DNA of 64,000 nt from Clostridia bacterium (lineage in GTDB: Bacteria; Bacillota; Clostridia; Acetivibrionales; DSM-2933). The translations under genes were made by a program, and so were the position numbers. Within the stretch, counting starts at the first letter, position 1; each line of letters opens with the position of its first letter. The notes below the pieces were generated by a model. The model was not told where the DNA came from. It saw only the letters and a list, made by a program, of their open reading frames with translations, and made no database searches. This document shows positions 1 to 8,818 of the stretch, in pieces. The stretch spans positions 62,001-126,000 of the forward strand of contig JAOABQ010000013.1 of NCBI GenBank assembly GCA_026418275.1, in the 5' to 3' direction.

Positions 1-576
1 GGTAATTTCGTAAGTAAAAATGATCGCCTCTGCAATTGCTTTCATAGACATCCTGCTGTCCATGCTTTTTTTTCTCATTCTTTCATATGCCTCTCTCTCG
101 CTGATTTGATGCCGCTCCATCAAAATCCACTTGGCTTTATCGATTGCTTTTCTTGACTCTAGTGTTTCGGTTGCTTCTTTAAGTTTTTTACTCAAATCAA
201 GGACTCTTCTATAGTTTATATTGGATAATTCAACAGTATGAATTAAAATACTCTTGCTTAAGGGTTTAGGAGAAAAGGAAACTGTCTTCGATTTTTCAAC
301 AAGGCGCAGCATTTCTATTTCCTTGTAGTCTCCAATTACTACACAGGCGCATAACATCTCATCATCAATGGTTTCGATGGTAGTTCGAAGCTCTCTCAAT
401 TGAAGATTCAGATCAATCACTACGAAATCAGGTTGATAGCTTCTGATTAATCTTAAAAGAGTGATTGGGTCACTGCAATTGCCCAAGAATATATATCCTT
501 GTGGATTTAAAATATTGCGCACCGCGATCTGCAGCGGATTCTCCGCAGTTGCGACAACATATTTTTCACCAGCCAT
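1..576 (-). CDS. ANTAR-domain response regulator (3' end outside window)
   Basis: From an ATG at 576 the frame stays open for 192 codons to base 1, so the stop lies beyond the left edge. Residues 1-120 look like a receiver domain, with Asp55 in FVVIDL as the likely phosphoacceptor position and Lys104 in the SPKP loop. The acidic pair near the N-terminus is not typical, so it may be a pseudo-receiver. Residues 130-190 form a coiled-coil plus an ANTAR helix bundle (AIDKAKWILMERH, then SEREAYERMRKKSMD). ANTAR proteins bind paired hairpins in nascent mRNA and prevent termination, often for nitrogen-assimilation genes. ANTAR normally ends the protein, so little is probably missing. The target is not in this window. 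Confidence 0.88.
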   Translation of the reverse strand, partial: MAGEKYVVATAENPLQIAVRNILNPQGYIFLGNCSDPITLLRLIRSYQPDFVVIDLNLQLRELRTTIETIDDEMLCACVVIGDYKEIEMLRLVEKSKTVSFSPKPLSKSILIHTVELSNINYRRVLDLSKKLKEATETLESRKAIDKAKWILMERHQISEREAYERMRKKSMDSRMSMKAIAEAIIFTYEIT

Positions 577-1043
577 CCAATACCCATCCGCCTTTCAACT
601 GAGAAAATAAACCAGCTTCATTTTTGCATGTAGAATATCTTATCCACTTTTTATCCAATCATACATCCATTCATAAGTTTCGCACCATGATATAACTTAC
701 TATATCAAATATTATATTTAATTAAAAGTACTTTATTTTAAACATCCATTCCAGCGTTCCTTAAATGCTATTGTGCTGTCAAAATTATTATAGATAACGA
801 ACTAAAATTCGATTTCTGACACCTAAGTAAGCCAGGTATTTCATCTCTCGAATATTACTATGTTTACACTTCGTTATCTATAGCAAACAGTTTTTAATCC
901 TATGATATATAAAATTATACGGTGTTATTTCTTAATTATATGTTAGAATATTAAGATGATCAAAGAGTTCCAAGGAAATTGAATTCTAAGAAATTGTTGC
1001 CAGATAGTCAATGTATTTTAATTTACTTAAGGAGTAGTTTGTC
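577..1043. other. Divergent intergenic region with a 12-bp inverted repeat
   Basis: This AT-rich spacer lies between two divergent genes and holds no convincing ORF. It contains a perfect 12-bp inverted repeat (TATAGATAACGA at 789-800 and its complement at 871-882) flanking about 70 bp. A Shine-Dalgarno AAGGAG at 1029-1034 serves the plus-strand gene. A TAGAAT-like -10 sits near 944. Confidence 0.5.
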
Positions 1044-1730
1044 ATGAAGTATCCTAAAATTGAAAAAGCAACATTCATTAAAAGGCCTAACCGGTTTCTT
1101 GCCCATGTGTTATTAAACGGTCATGAGGAAATAGTCCATGTCAAAAATACCGGTCGATGCGCAGAAATATTAAAGGCAGGTACCGACGTAATTCTTGAAG
1201 AATCAGGGCATAGCGGCCGTAAAACCAAGTACTCCTTAATTGGTGCATACAAAGAGAATCTTTTAGTTAATATCGATTCCCAGGTACCCAATCAGGTTGT
1301 CTATGATGCAATCCAACTGGGAAGCATTGAAGCCTTTAGTGAGGTCTGCCAGCTAAAGAAAGAGGTCTCCTTTGGCTCCTCAAGGTTTGACCTGTATTTC
1401 GAAAGTCCCCTTGAAAAAGGTTTTATAGAAGTAAAAGGCGTTACCCTAGAAAAAGAAGGTTTGGCAATGTTTCCCGATGCACCTACCCTACGGGGAACCA
1501 AACACCTTCATGAACTGGTAGAAGCGCACCAATCAGGCTTTTCCTGTTATGTCTTTTTTTTAATTCAGATGAAAGGGGTCTCTTGCTTTACGCCTAACGA
1601 AGCCACAGATTCTGCATTTTCTAAAGCCCTAAAGGAAGCACATCAAAGCGGAGTTAAAATTCTTGTTTATGATTCCATTGTAAAAGAAAATGAAATTACA
1701 CTGGGAAGTCCGGTTCATTTTATTTTATGA
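1044..1730 (+). CDS. sfsA: SfsA family protein (sugar fermentation stimulation protein homologue)
   Basis: The 228-aa product matches SfsA in length (about 230 aa) and layout. An N-terminal OB-like segment contains RPNRFLAHVLLNG and HVKNTGRC. A C-terminal restriction-nuclease-like core follows, with an acidic residue in RFDLYF and the EVKGVTLE strand typical of PD-(D/E)xK folds. SfsA was named for its effect on maltose metabolism in E. coli; a nucleic-acid role is suspected from the fold but its function is unsettled. AAGGAG lies 9 bases before the ATG. It is monocistronic and ends at a shared terminator near 1820. Confidence 0.9.
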   Translation: MKYPKIEKATFIKRPNRFLAHVLLNGHEEIVHVKNTGRCAEILKAGTDVILEESGHSGRKTKYSLIGAYKENLLVNIDSQVPNQVVYDAIQLGSIEAFSEVCQLKKEVSFGSSRFDLYFESPLEKGFIEVKGVTLEKEGLAMFPDAPTLRGTKHLHELVEAHQSGFSCYVFFLIQMKGVSCFTPNEATDSAFSKALKEAHQSGVKILVYDSIVKENEITLGSPVHFIL

Positions 1731-1799
1731 GTATTCTTAATAAAAATCATCCGAGCATGGAACACATATGATTTTCGGTGATTGCTTCGCAATACCGCT

Positions 1800-1840
1800 A
1801 AAAAAAAGCTTCTGACTTTCATCGCCAGAAGCATTTTTTT
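1800..1840. terminator. Bidirectional intrinsic terminator
   Basis: GCTTCTG (1808-1814) pairs with CAGAAGC (1826-1832), flanked by an A run on the left and a T run on the right. It serves the convergent sfsA (plus) and the lipoprotein gene (minus). Confidence 0.85.
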
Positions 1841-1851
1841 GTATTCAGTAC

Positions 1852-3420
1852 TTATTCAGTAACAGTAATTTTAACTTTTTTCTTTGTGCTGTCCCAATTC
1901 ACTTCTGCTTTAAACCCTTCTGCAATATATCGTACCGGAACATATACTTTTCCATTGATGAGTTTTGGAGAAGCATCTGTAGATATGGATTCACCATTGA
2001 CGGACATACCGTTGGCGCCCACTTTCATTTCTATATTGGCAGTCCCTCTTAATAAGTTTACCTTTTTTGTTTTACCATCCCACTTCACTTCAGCGCCCAT
2101 GCCTTCAGATATATCTCTCAATGGTACCATTAACCGGCCACCCTCAAGCCTGGGATCCTCATTCATATTGATCCTCTTTCCATTGATATAAACCCGTATC
2201 TCATCACGATATTTATATTCTTTGTCTTCTTCTCCTTCAACAATTTCAGATAGCGTTACCGAATTTTGTTTTGTTAATGCAGGAAGTGTAATGGCAATAT
2301 CTTTATTAATATTGCTATTTTCGGTGTTATACTCCAAATTAATTTTAAATACCCCTTTTGCTGGATCATTATTTTTTATTCCGGCTAGTTGGCTAATGGT
2401 CTTTGTTAAAGAAGCCAGGTCAATCTTAAGGTCAATAGAACCCTTTTCATTGACAATATACCCTTCTTTATTTAATGTATAATCGATTACAACACCACCA
2501 TCTCCGAGTATGGATACATCTTTAAACCCGTCAATTACTGCGCCTACTTGTGTTGAAATAAGCGGAAGCATAATCTTTACATTGTTAAATGCTCCCTCTA
2601 TTTGCTCTTTGGTAAGCATAGAGCCCTTATCCTGGACAGGCATTTCAGACATAGAAATCATAATGTCCTTTATGAAATTAAGGGCGTCCTCATTTTTAAG
2701 AAGATTTTCTGCTGCATACTTTAAAAGGGCTTTAAATGTCGCATCATCCAATTTCACCTGATATACGGCAAAAGTTTCACCGTTTACGACCTTATCCTCT
2801 TTCTTTGTAACATATTTCAACCCGGAATCAAATTGAGCACCATACTTTTCAAGGAACGCTATGTACTTGGGTAAAAGGTTTTTGCCAAACTCCACGCCAG
2901 ATCCCATTGCTTTTGCAAAATCAAGTGTTCCAAGGCTGCTAATATTGGAAAAGTCCACCTGATCCATGACCAGATACTCTTTTCCTTTTGCTGCTCCAGG
3001 AATGGCAAGTGTAGCGATTGCAGGCAGTTTTACAACTTCTTTGAATTTTGGATCTTTTCCTGTCAGATCGGAATCAACCCAAATATCCACCCCTGCAGAA
3101 ACACCACCCAGGTTGACCAAAGCATTCATCTCTGCCTTTGAGACTGTTTTATCCTGGTTTTGAACGGATTTTTGCTTTAAACTAATTTTCAGATTATTTA
3201 AAACTGCTTTCACCGAACCAATAGCCTCTTCGTCGTCTGAACTGAGCCCTTCCGCATCAAACTTAAGGGTAAGGTCTGTCTTACTTTCCATAGAATTTAT
3301 TGACATGGACTTGATGAATGCGTTGAATATAGCCGCCTCATCTGCAGAACACCCGGAAAAAAGTGATCCGATCATACATGTAAGAACTAGTAATGCTACT
3401 AACTTAAGTGATTTTTTCAT
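1852..3420 (-). CDS. Lipoprotein with C-terminal copper-amine-oxidase N-terminal-like (stalk) domains
   Basis: I take the start at the ATG ending at 3420, which has CGGAGG 6-7 bases upstream; an in-frame extension to 3447 lacks a site. The 522-aa product opens with KK, a hydrophobic stretch and FSGC, a type II signal peptide with lipidated Cys. Residues 30-390 are a soluble, Lys/Asp-rich region I do not recognise, possibly related to the lipid-binding LolA/LppX fold. The last ~115 residues hold two tandem repeats of the CuAO_N type (RLMVPLRDISEGMGAEVKWD, then KVYVPVRYIAEGFKAEVNWD). In clostridia this module is a cell-surface, wall-associated domain, not an enzyme. It appears monocistronic. 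The function is unknown beyond surface location. Confidence 0.8.
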   Translation of the reverse strand: MKKSLKLVALLVLTCMIGSLFSGCSADEAAIFNAFIKSMSINSMESKTDLTLKFDAEGLSSDDEEAIGSVKAVLNNLKISLKQKSVQNQDKTVSKAEMNALVNLGGVSAGVDIWVDSDLTGKDPKFKEVVKLPAIATLAIPGAAKGKEYLVMDQVDFSNISSLGTLDFAKAMGSGVEFGKNLLPKYIAFLEKYGAQFDSGLKYVTKKEDKVVNGETFAVYQVKLDDATFKALLKYAAENLLKNEDALNFIKDIMISMSEMPVQDKGSMLTKEQIEGAFNNVKIMLPLISTQVGAVIDGFKDVSILGDGGVVIDYTLNKEGYIVNEKGSIDLKIDLASLTKTISQLAGIKNNDPAKGVFKINLEYNTENSNINKDIAITLPALTKQNSVTLSEIVEGEEDKEYKYRDEIRVYINGKRINMNEDPRLEGGRLMVPLRDISEGMGAEVKWDGKTKKVNLLRGTANIEMKVGANGMSVNGESISTDASPKLINGKVYVPVRYIAEGFKAEVNWDSTKKKVKITVTE

Positions 3421-3635
3421 AGTCTTACCTCCGTTTAGGTTTATCATAATATGTTACTACCCATCCCTGAGCAAACAAGGATCCTGAAATAACTTGATCA
3501 TTATTTTTCTTATTAATCCCCCCTTTCCTCCTTTGTTTTTCATTTACTATTATAATCATCATAATACAAATAAATAACTCAATCTTCCATATTTTTACTC
3601 TCACTGTGTAAGGACCTTACATTTTATACACTGCC

Positions 3636-6005
3636 TTAGTTTGCATGCGTCGGTGTACTGGTTGGTGATGGCACCGGCGTATTTGTAGGTGTTGCAGTAG
3701 GTGTCGGTGTCGAAGTAGGTGTGGGTGTACTTGTTGGTGTTGGTGTAGATGTGGGTTTGGGTGTATGGGTCGGCGTAGGTGTAGGAGCAGGTACAGCCCT
3801 ATAAAGCACAGAATTGGCTATGAAATCCTTACTAATCCCTGTACTGGAGTAGCGCACTTCCAATTTCTGATCCCCCGAACCTTCAAAGTATAATACTTTT
3901 ATTGTGTGCTTGCCCTGGGCTAGATTGATTGAGCCATAAGCCTCTGTCGTGGCATCATGGCCTCCGTCATGATCTACTACCAATTCATTTCCAATATATA
4001 GTCTGCTGCCATCATCTGATTTCAAATAAAAGGTATACCTTCCCGTTGTCTTGATATCGATATAACCGTTGAATACAAAACCGAAATTGTCAGGCCGTTG
4101 ATGGTAGTCTATTGCAAAATTGCTGGTTTTACCTGTTTTGATAACGGGTATATTATCAAAATTTGGCAGCATACTCCAATACCCCTCATAGTACTTATAT
4201 TCAAGGCCATTCTCGGTATAAGGCGGATTTTCTGCCGGCCTGTAAACCGGGGTGGGTGTTGGCGAAACCGTAGGAGTAGGAGAAGGTGTAGTGTTATCCA
4301 AGGTTACCGAAACATTGTCAAAAAGTGCCCGCGTGCCGTAGGATCTCACTCCAATAGCGCCTACTGAATATGTACTGTCAGTAATATCAATTTTAGGGTT
4401 TGCCATATCATTGAGATAAACTTTGATAGAATTTCCACGGGTTACTACTTTCAAATGATAAATTGTATAAGGATCAATCGTAACATACACGGTTCTTAAA
4501 CTGGTCCATGTCCCGTTCATCCTTCCAAGCTCCAGCTTGTCATTATTAGGGTCAATGCCTACATAATAACCGTTTAAGGCATCGGCTCCCACACTGGGAT
4601 TCGCAGCTCTAAAGAGCAGCCCTGCATTTCCTAATGTGCTCACTGTCACATCAGCACGGTATATAAAGTCGGTGTAATAGGTTCCATTGGCTATCGCCTT
4701 TCCTTCCGGATTTGGGTTTACACAATACTGCCCGTTTTCAACAGTCCAGCTGCCGCCATATGTAGACCATCCACTTGCATTCCCGCTATTGAAATTGTCC
4801 GAAAACAATTGTGCGGTTGGTGTAGGTGTAACATTGGAAGGAGTAAATTTAAACCAGTTTAACGCAAATAAGAACCCGGTTCTCCCGGTAAATCTCAAAT
4901 AAAGATCATGAATATCACTTACTCCCGATACACTGCATGAAACCGTAGTCCAGTTTTGCCATCCACCGGTCGAGGTTACTGTGCACCGGCCAATTACTTT
5001 ACCGCTTAGGCTGTCCAACCTTATCTCTATTTCACCACCGTTAGAACCGCTGGCAACCCTTGCCTCAAATTTTGAAGCGCCTTTTCCAAAGTCCACCCTG
5101 TTGTATACAACATAATCATTGTCTTCAATCCATTCCAGATCGGATCCGCCTTCAATACAGTTTGAAACTTCTACACCTGATTTTTTGCTAAACCGTTCTG
5201 CCTCAATTTGTGTAAAAGCATTGAACGGTAATGGTGTTGGCGTTGCCGATGGGGTAGGTGTCGGCGTGGATGTAGGTGTGGGTGTAGATGTGGGTGTAGG
5301 TGACGGTGTTGCTGTCGGTACAGCGTCCCGGATTGCCGCAATTAAAAAGCTGTCCTTTGTATCGTTTACCTGCGAAACAGTGATAAAACCGCCATCTACA
5401 AGTTTTCTAAGAAGTGTTTTATCCTGGCCCTTCAACTTGGTTTTAATGGCATTATAAGATATTGCTACAACATCATCCCTTAGCATAGGCTGCTTCGCTT
5501 TTGAATTGAAATATTTTACTTCAATGGCTGAAAGCAAACCAGCTTCAAGTGCTTTATCAAAGGGTTGATCCCACTTAAAATCACCGTTTTTATCGCTATA
5601 TCCCAGTGCTCTTAAAATAAATGTCAAGTACTCATTGGTAGTTACGGAATTGCCCAACCCGAATCTGTTGCCTCCAACGCCCTTAGTAATTCCTGCTTTC
5701 AAGGCGTATGCCGTATATATTTCCGCCCAATGTCCCGATGGAACATCACTGAAAGCAGTTTTGAGCTTTTCAGCTAGTGCTGCCTTTTCAAGACCTTGAA
5801 GCCTTAAAACCATGACAATAGATTGCTCCCTGGTAAATTGCTTATCCAGTTCAAAGCCGTTTTTACTTCCCAAAAAAAGATTTAACGTTTTCAGTTTGTT
5901 TGCCGTTTCAAGATTTTGAACCACCTCTGCCATTGATAACGGACTAAATGAGAACACCATTGCAGCAATAATAAAAACTGCAATCACCTTCCTTAAATAA
6001 CTCAA
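3636..6005 (-). CDS. Secreted S-layer-anchored multi-CBM protein (SLH-CBM6-LamG/CBM66-like-PA14)
   Basis: The start is probably a TTG (codon ending at 6005) because AAAGGGGG sits 7 bases upstream; an earlier TTG at 6023 would leave no space for a ribosome site. The 789-aa product has a signal peptide (LRKVIAVFIIAAMVFSFSP). Three SLH-type repeats follow at about 30-215 (AFSDVPSGHWAEIYTAYALK is diagnostic). Next come a Thr-Pro linker, a CBM6-like domain (about 265-385, WIEDNDYVVYNRVDFGKGAS), a concanavalin-like domain resembling CBM66/LamG (about 400-565), a second linker, a PA14 domain (about 595-740, YTFYLKSDDGSRLYIG) and a 45-residue Thr/Pro tail. No catalytic module is visible, so it probably displays carbohydrate-binding domains on the cell surface. 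Confidence 0.86.
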   Translation of the reverse strand: MSYLRKVIAVFIIAAMVFSFSPLSMAEVVQNLETANKLKTLNLFLGSKNGFELDKQFTREQSIVMVLRLQGLEKAALAEKLKTAFSDVPSGHWAEIYTAYALKAGITKGVGGNRFGLGNSVTTNEYLTFILRALGYSDKNGDFKWDQPFDKALEAGLLSAIEVKYFNSKAKQPMLRDDVVAISYNAIKTKLKGQDKTLLRKLVDGGFITVSQVNDTKDSFLIAAIRDAVPTATPSPTPTSTPTPTSTPTPTPSATPTPLPFNAFTQIEAERFSKKSGVEVSNCIEGGSDLEWIEDNDYVVYNRVDFGKGASKFEARVASGSNGGEIEIRLDSLSGKVIGRCTVTSTGGWQNWTTVSCSVSGVSDIHDLYLRFTGRTGFLFALNWFKFTPSNVTPTPTAQLFSDNFNSGNASGWSTYGGSWTVENGQYCVNPNPEGKAIANGTYYTDFIYRADVTVSTLGNAGLLFRAANPSVGADALNGYYVGIDPNNDKLELGRMNGTWTSLRTVYVTIDPYTIYHLKVVTRGNSIKVYLNDMANPKIDITDSTYSVGAIGVRSYGTRALFDNVSVTLDNTTPSPTPTVSPTPTPVYRPAENPPYTENGLEYKYYEGYWSMLPNFDNIPVIKTGKTSNFAIDYHQRPDNFGFVFNGYIDIKTTGRYTFYLKSDDGSRLYIGNELVVDHDGGHDATTEAYGSINLAQGKHTIKVLYFEGSGDQKLEVRYSSTGISKDFIANSVLYRAVPAPTPTPTHTPKPTSTPTPTSTPTPTSTPTPTATPTNTPVPSPTSTPTHAN

Positions 6006-6023
6006 TATAAATCCCCCTTTCAA

Positions 6024-6438
6024 AAATTTAAAATCATCTCTTTAATAATGAAAACCCGACGGAACTCCACTAATACTTCATAGTCCAGGCAGTTTTCCAT
6101 ATAATACATTATCATATATATTCCTTTAAATCATGCAATTTTCGTCGGTTAACCAAATTTCTGCCTATGATTTAAATGTTTTGCCTGAAACCTATGAACT
6201 ATAGTATCCCAATTATATATTATTATTTTTTTACACTAAAAACAATATGCCGAAAGTCACTTTGTTTTAGCTGGAAGTCATATTTTAGAATTACAACGGT
6301 TTTTTATCTGGAAACACAAAGCCAATTCATGATAAAGAGCCAAAGTGTATGCGTCATTTCTTCACAGTTTTTAGGTCTAAAAACCTATGTTTTCATATCA
6401 AATGTTATGTTATAATGATAGTGAGAGGAGGAGTCTTC
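6024..6438. other. Divergent intergenic region upstream of SLH/CBM gene and yjfB-like gene
   Basis: This AT-rich spacer holds no supported ORF. TATAAT at 6411-6416 is the likely -10 for the downstream plus-strand gene; its -35 is weak. Confidence 0.5.
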
Positions 6439-6636
6439 ATGGAAATGGGCAGTATACATGCTGAAAGCTTAGGAAGTGTAAGACAGGCTCTTAGTGTTGC
6501 AGCTTTAAGAAAATCTATGAATCAGGATGCAGCGACAGTTAATACATTATTAAATGATATGCAGGCTAATACGGCAAAAATCATGGAAAACTCCGTAACC
6601 CCGCATAAAGGCGGTAATATCGACATTAAAGTTTAA
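6439..6636 (+). CDS. YjfB-like putative motility protein
   Basis: The start is the ATG at 6439 with GAGGAGGAG 5-8 bases upstream; an upstream in-frame extension to 6349 lacks a site and is unlike the family. The 65-aa product has the YjfB pattern: a short N-terminus, an amphipathic helix (SVRQALSVAALRKSMNQDA) and a second helix (TLLNDMQANTAKIMENS). In Bacillus yjfB belongs to the sigma-D motility regulon. The biochemical role is unknown. A TATAAT lies about 22 bp upstream of the start. It stands alone and is followed by its own terminator, away from any flagellar cluster in this window. Confidence 0.75.
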   Translation: MEMGSIHAESLGSVRQALSVAALRKSMNQDAATVNTLLNDMQANTAKIMENSVTPHKGGNIDIKV

Positions 6637-6660
6637 ACTTTTTGAAAGATAGCAATTTTA

Positions 6661-6700
6661 GAAAGCGTGCCGTTATATGAAGGCACGCTTTCTTTATTGA
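6661..6700 (+). terminator. Intrinsic terminator after yjfB-like gene
   Basis: GAAAGCGTGCC (6661-6671) pairs with GGCACGCTTTC (6682-6692), followed by a T-rich stretch. Confidence 0.85.
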
Positions 6701-6923
6701 CAGTGAATATGGTATCCATCTTATAATCAATTTGAAGAGATTAGTTGTGTTTTATAACCCTTCCATTTCTTACTGCTTACAATCTATATTCATTAACAAA
6801 AGTTATCATAAAATTAGTTGAACACGCTAAATTATTCCTGTATAATCTATTTATTGATTTTAAGTATGAAAGGAATAATAAAATATCTCCTTTGATTCAA
6901 ATTTAATTATGAGGTGATTATAA

Positions 6924-8126
6924 ATGAATATAATAGATGGTGGAGTAACAGCTCCAAAAGGCTTTACAGCAGCAGGTGAAGCATCAGGTTTAAAAAAGAA
7001 CGGTAAAAAGGACATTGCCGTCGTCGCTTCAGTTGATACAGCAGTAGCTGCAGGCGTTTTTACAACAAACGTTGTAAAAGGTCATTCTCTTCAAGTTACC
7101 ATGGAGAATATAAAAAACGGTTATGCAAATGCCATTGTTATTAACAGTGGTAACGCAAATGCATGTGTAGGCGAAGAAGGCTACAAGGATGCAAAGGAAA
7201 TGGCAGACCTTACTGCCAAGCTGCTGCAATGTGAGCCGGAAAACGTGCTTGTAGGCTCGACAGGTGTCATTGGAATGCGTCTTAATATGCCCGCTGTCCG
7301 TTCAGGTATTCGTACAGCCTGTACAAGACTTTCTGAAGAAGGTGGGCATGATGCGGAAGAAGCAATCATGACAACCGATACCATAGCCAAAGAAATTGCA
7401 GTTGAGTTTGAATTACAGGATGAAACCGTCCGAATCGGCGGTATGGCAAAAGGATCAGGAATGATTCATCCGAATATGGCTACCATGATTGGCGTAATTA
7501 CCACAGATGCCAACATTTCCCGAGGCTTGCTTGACAAGACATTAAAACAAGTCGTCAAGCATACTTTTAACAGAGTTTCTGTGGATGGGGACACTAGTGT
7601 TTGTGATATGGTGCTCATGCTTGCAAACGGTGAGGCAAATAATGCAGGTATTGTTAAAGAGGATGCCGAGTTTGAAAAATTTAAAAAAGCACTTGAATTC
7701 GTATGTACTTATCTTGCACGCTTAATCGCTAAGGATGGAGAGGGTGCTACCAAGCTTATTGAAATTCTTGTAAACGGTGCCTTAGATGAGGAAGATGCTT
7801 ACAAGGCTGTAAATGCTGTTGCAAAATCCCCGCTCGTTAAAACCGCCATTTTCGGCGAAGATGCAAACTGGGGTAGAATTTTAACTGCAGTCGGGTATTC
7901 GGGTGCTGAATTTGATCCCAACCTGGTTGATATCTTTATCGGCGATTTAATGGTATGCAGGAATGGAGTTGCCCTAAACTTTGATGAGGACAAAGCGAAA
8001 AAAATCCTTAAAGAAAGAGAAATAAAAATCACCATCAATTTGAAAAAAGGAAACTATTCCGACAGGATATGGACTTGTGATTTTTCATACGATTATGTAA
8101 AAATCAATGGCAGCTACAGAACGTAA
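6924..8126 (+). CDS. argJ: Bifunctional glutamate N-acetyltransferase / ornithine acetyltransferase
   Basis: ArgJ recycles the acetyl group from N-acetylornithine to glutamate (and in some species uses acetyl-CoA) in cytoplasmic arginine synthesis. The 400-aa product has the usual length. It shows the conserved KGSGMIHPNMATM segment, where autocleavage between Ala186 and Thr187 creates the alpha and beta chains with Thr187 as nucleophile. The oxyanion-hole motif STGVIG and C-terminal IFGEDANWGRILTAVGYSG are also present. GAGGTG lies upstream of the ATG. No other arg gene is in the window, so argJ is apparently separated from argC/B/D here. Whether it is mono- or bifunctional cannot be read from sequence. 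Confidence 0.95.
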   Translation: MNIIDGGVTAPKGFTAAGEASGLKKNGKKDIAVVASVDTAVAAGVFTTNVVKGHSLQVTMENIKNGYANAIVINSGNANACVGEEGYKDAKEMADLTAKLLQCEPENVLVGSTGVIGMRLNMPAVRSGIRTACTRLSEEGGHDAEEAIMTTDTIAKEIAVEFELQDETVRIGGMAKGSGMIHPNMATMIGVITTDANISRGLLDKTLKQVVKHTFNRVSVDGDTSVCDMVLMLANGEANNAGIVKEDAEFEKFKKALEFVCTYLARLIAKDGEGATKLIEILVNGALDEEDAYKAVNAVAKSPLVKTAIFGEDANWGRILTAVGYSGAEFDPNLVDIFIGDLMVCRNGVALNFDEDKAKKILKEREIKITINLKKGNYSDRIWTCDFSYDYVKINGSYRT

Positions 8127-8182
8127 TTCTAAAATAAAAATATTTGCATAATTAATAAAAATTTTCTCATCGCATAATTTTA

Positions 8183-8215
8183 AACGCTGTCATCTTCGTA
8201 TGACGGCGTTTTATT
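8183..8215 (+). terminator. Intrinsic terminator after argJ
   Basis: AACGCTGTCAT (8183-8193) pairs with ATGACGGCGTT (8200-8210) through one G-U, then TTTATT. Confidence 0.8.
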
Positions 8216-8305
8216 CATTGTATCTTCAATGAATTATTTTAATTTTATTCATTTAACGTTTAATTCTTTATATGATAGGGTATAGATATTCTCGGAGGTG
8301 TTTTT

Positions 8306-8818
8306 ATGGACAAAATACAGGCAATTTTAAATTTTGCGATGAGAATGGAGAAAGATGCAGGAGATTTTTACAGTTACTATTTGGATAAAGTAAAGTCCGA
8401 TAGTACAAAGGAGTTATTTGCCAGTCTGGTAGAAATGGAAAAGCAGCATTATGGGATTTTAAAAGAAAAATTTGACGAAATGGGGTTTGAGCATCCGCCA
8501 ATTACAGTTTCCTGGGTAGTAGACGATCAGTTTAAATCCAAAGATCCGCATATTTTAGCCGATAACTCGGATCTTCTTGGAAGCGGTAAAAACGAACTTT
8601 CGGATTTATCTATCATACGTATGGCTTATTTGATTGAAAACGACTTTGCCGAGTTTTATAAAAATGCGGTAGATGCGGTAGAAGATGCAAATGTAAAAAA
8701 ATTGTTATCGGAACTCAGTGAATGGGAGAACAGCCATAGAGATTTATTTTATAAAAAATACCAAAGCCTTCTAAAAGAGTATTATAGTGATATTGCTTCC
8801 ATCATATTTGGTGAGTAA
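8306..8818 (+). CDS. Ferritin-like (rubrerythrin-type diiron) protein
   Basis: The 170-aa product is a single four-helix bundle. Each helix carries a ligand signature of the ferritin-like superfamily: EKDAGDFY in helix 1, EMEKQHY (ExxH) in helix 2, ENDFAEFY in helix 3 and EWENSHR (ExxH) in helix 4. No C-terminal rubredoxin CxxC pair is present, so it is not a full rubrerythrin. Such proteins in anaerobes often act in peroxide reduction or iron handling; this is inference from the fold. CGGAGG precedes the ATG by 8 bases. It is monocistronic. Confidence 0.83.
   Translation: MDKIQAILNFAMRMEKDAGDFYSYYLDKVKSDSTKELFASLVEMEKQHYGILKEKFDEMGFEHPPITVSWVVDDQFKSKDPHILADNSDLLGSGKNELSDLSIIRMAYLIENDFAEFYKNAVDAVEDANVKKLLSELSEWENSHRDLFYKKYQSLLKEYYSDIASIIFGE

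Noticed and set aside
3650-3790. Tandem GT-rich DNA repeats suspected of being a minisatellite or CRISPR
   Set aside because: They encode the Thr-Pro tail of the surface protein; units are degenerate and without spacers.
6176-6415. 79-codon plus-strand frame before yjfB-like gene
   Set aside because: Alternative start, no ribosome site, extremely Ile/Tyr/Phe-rich; random AT-rich sequence.
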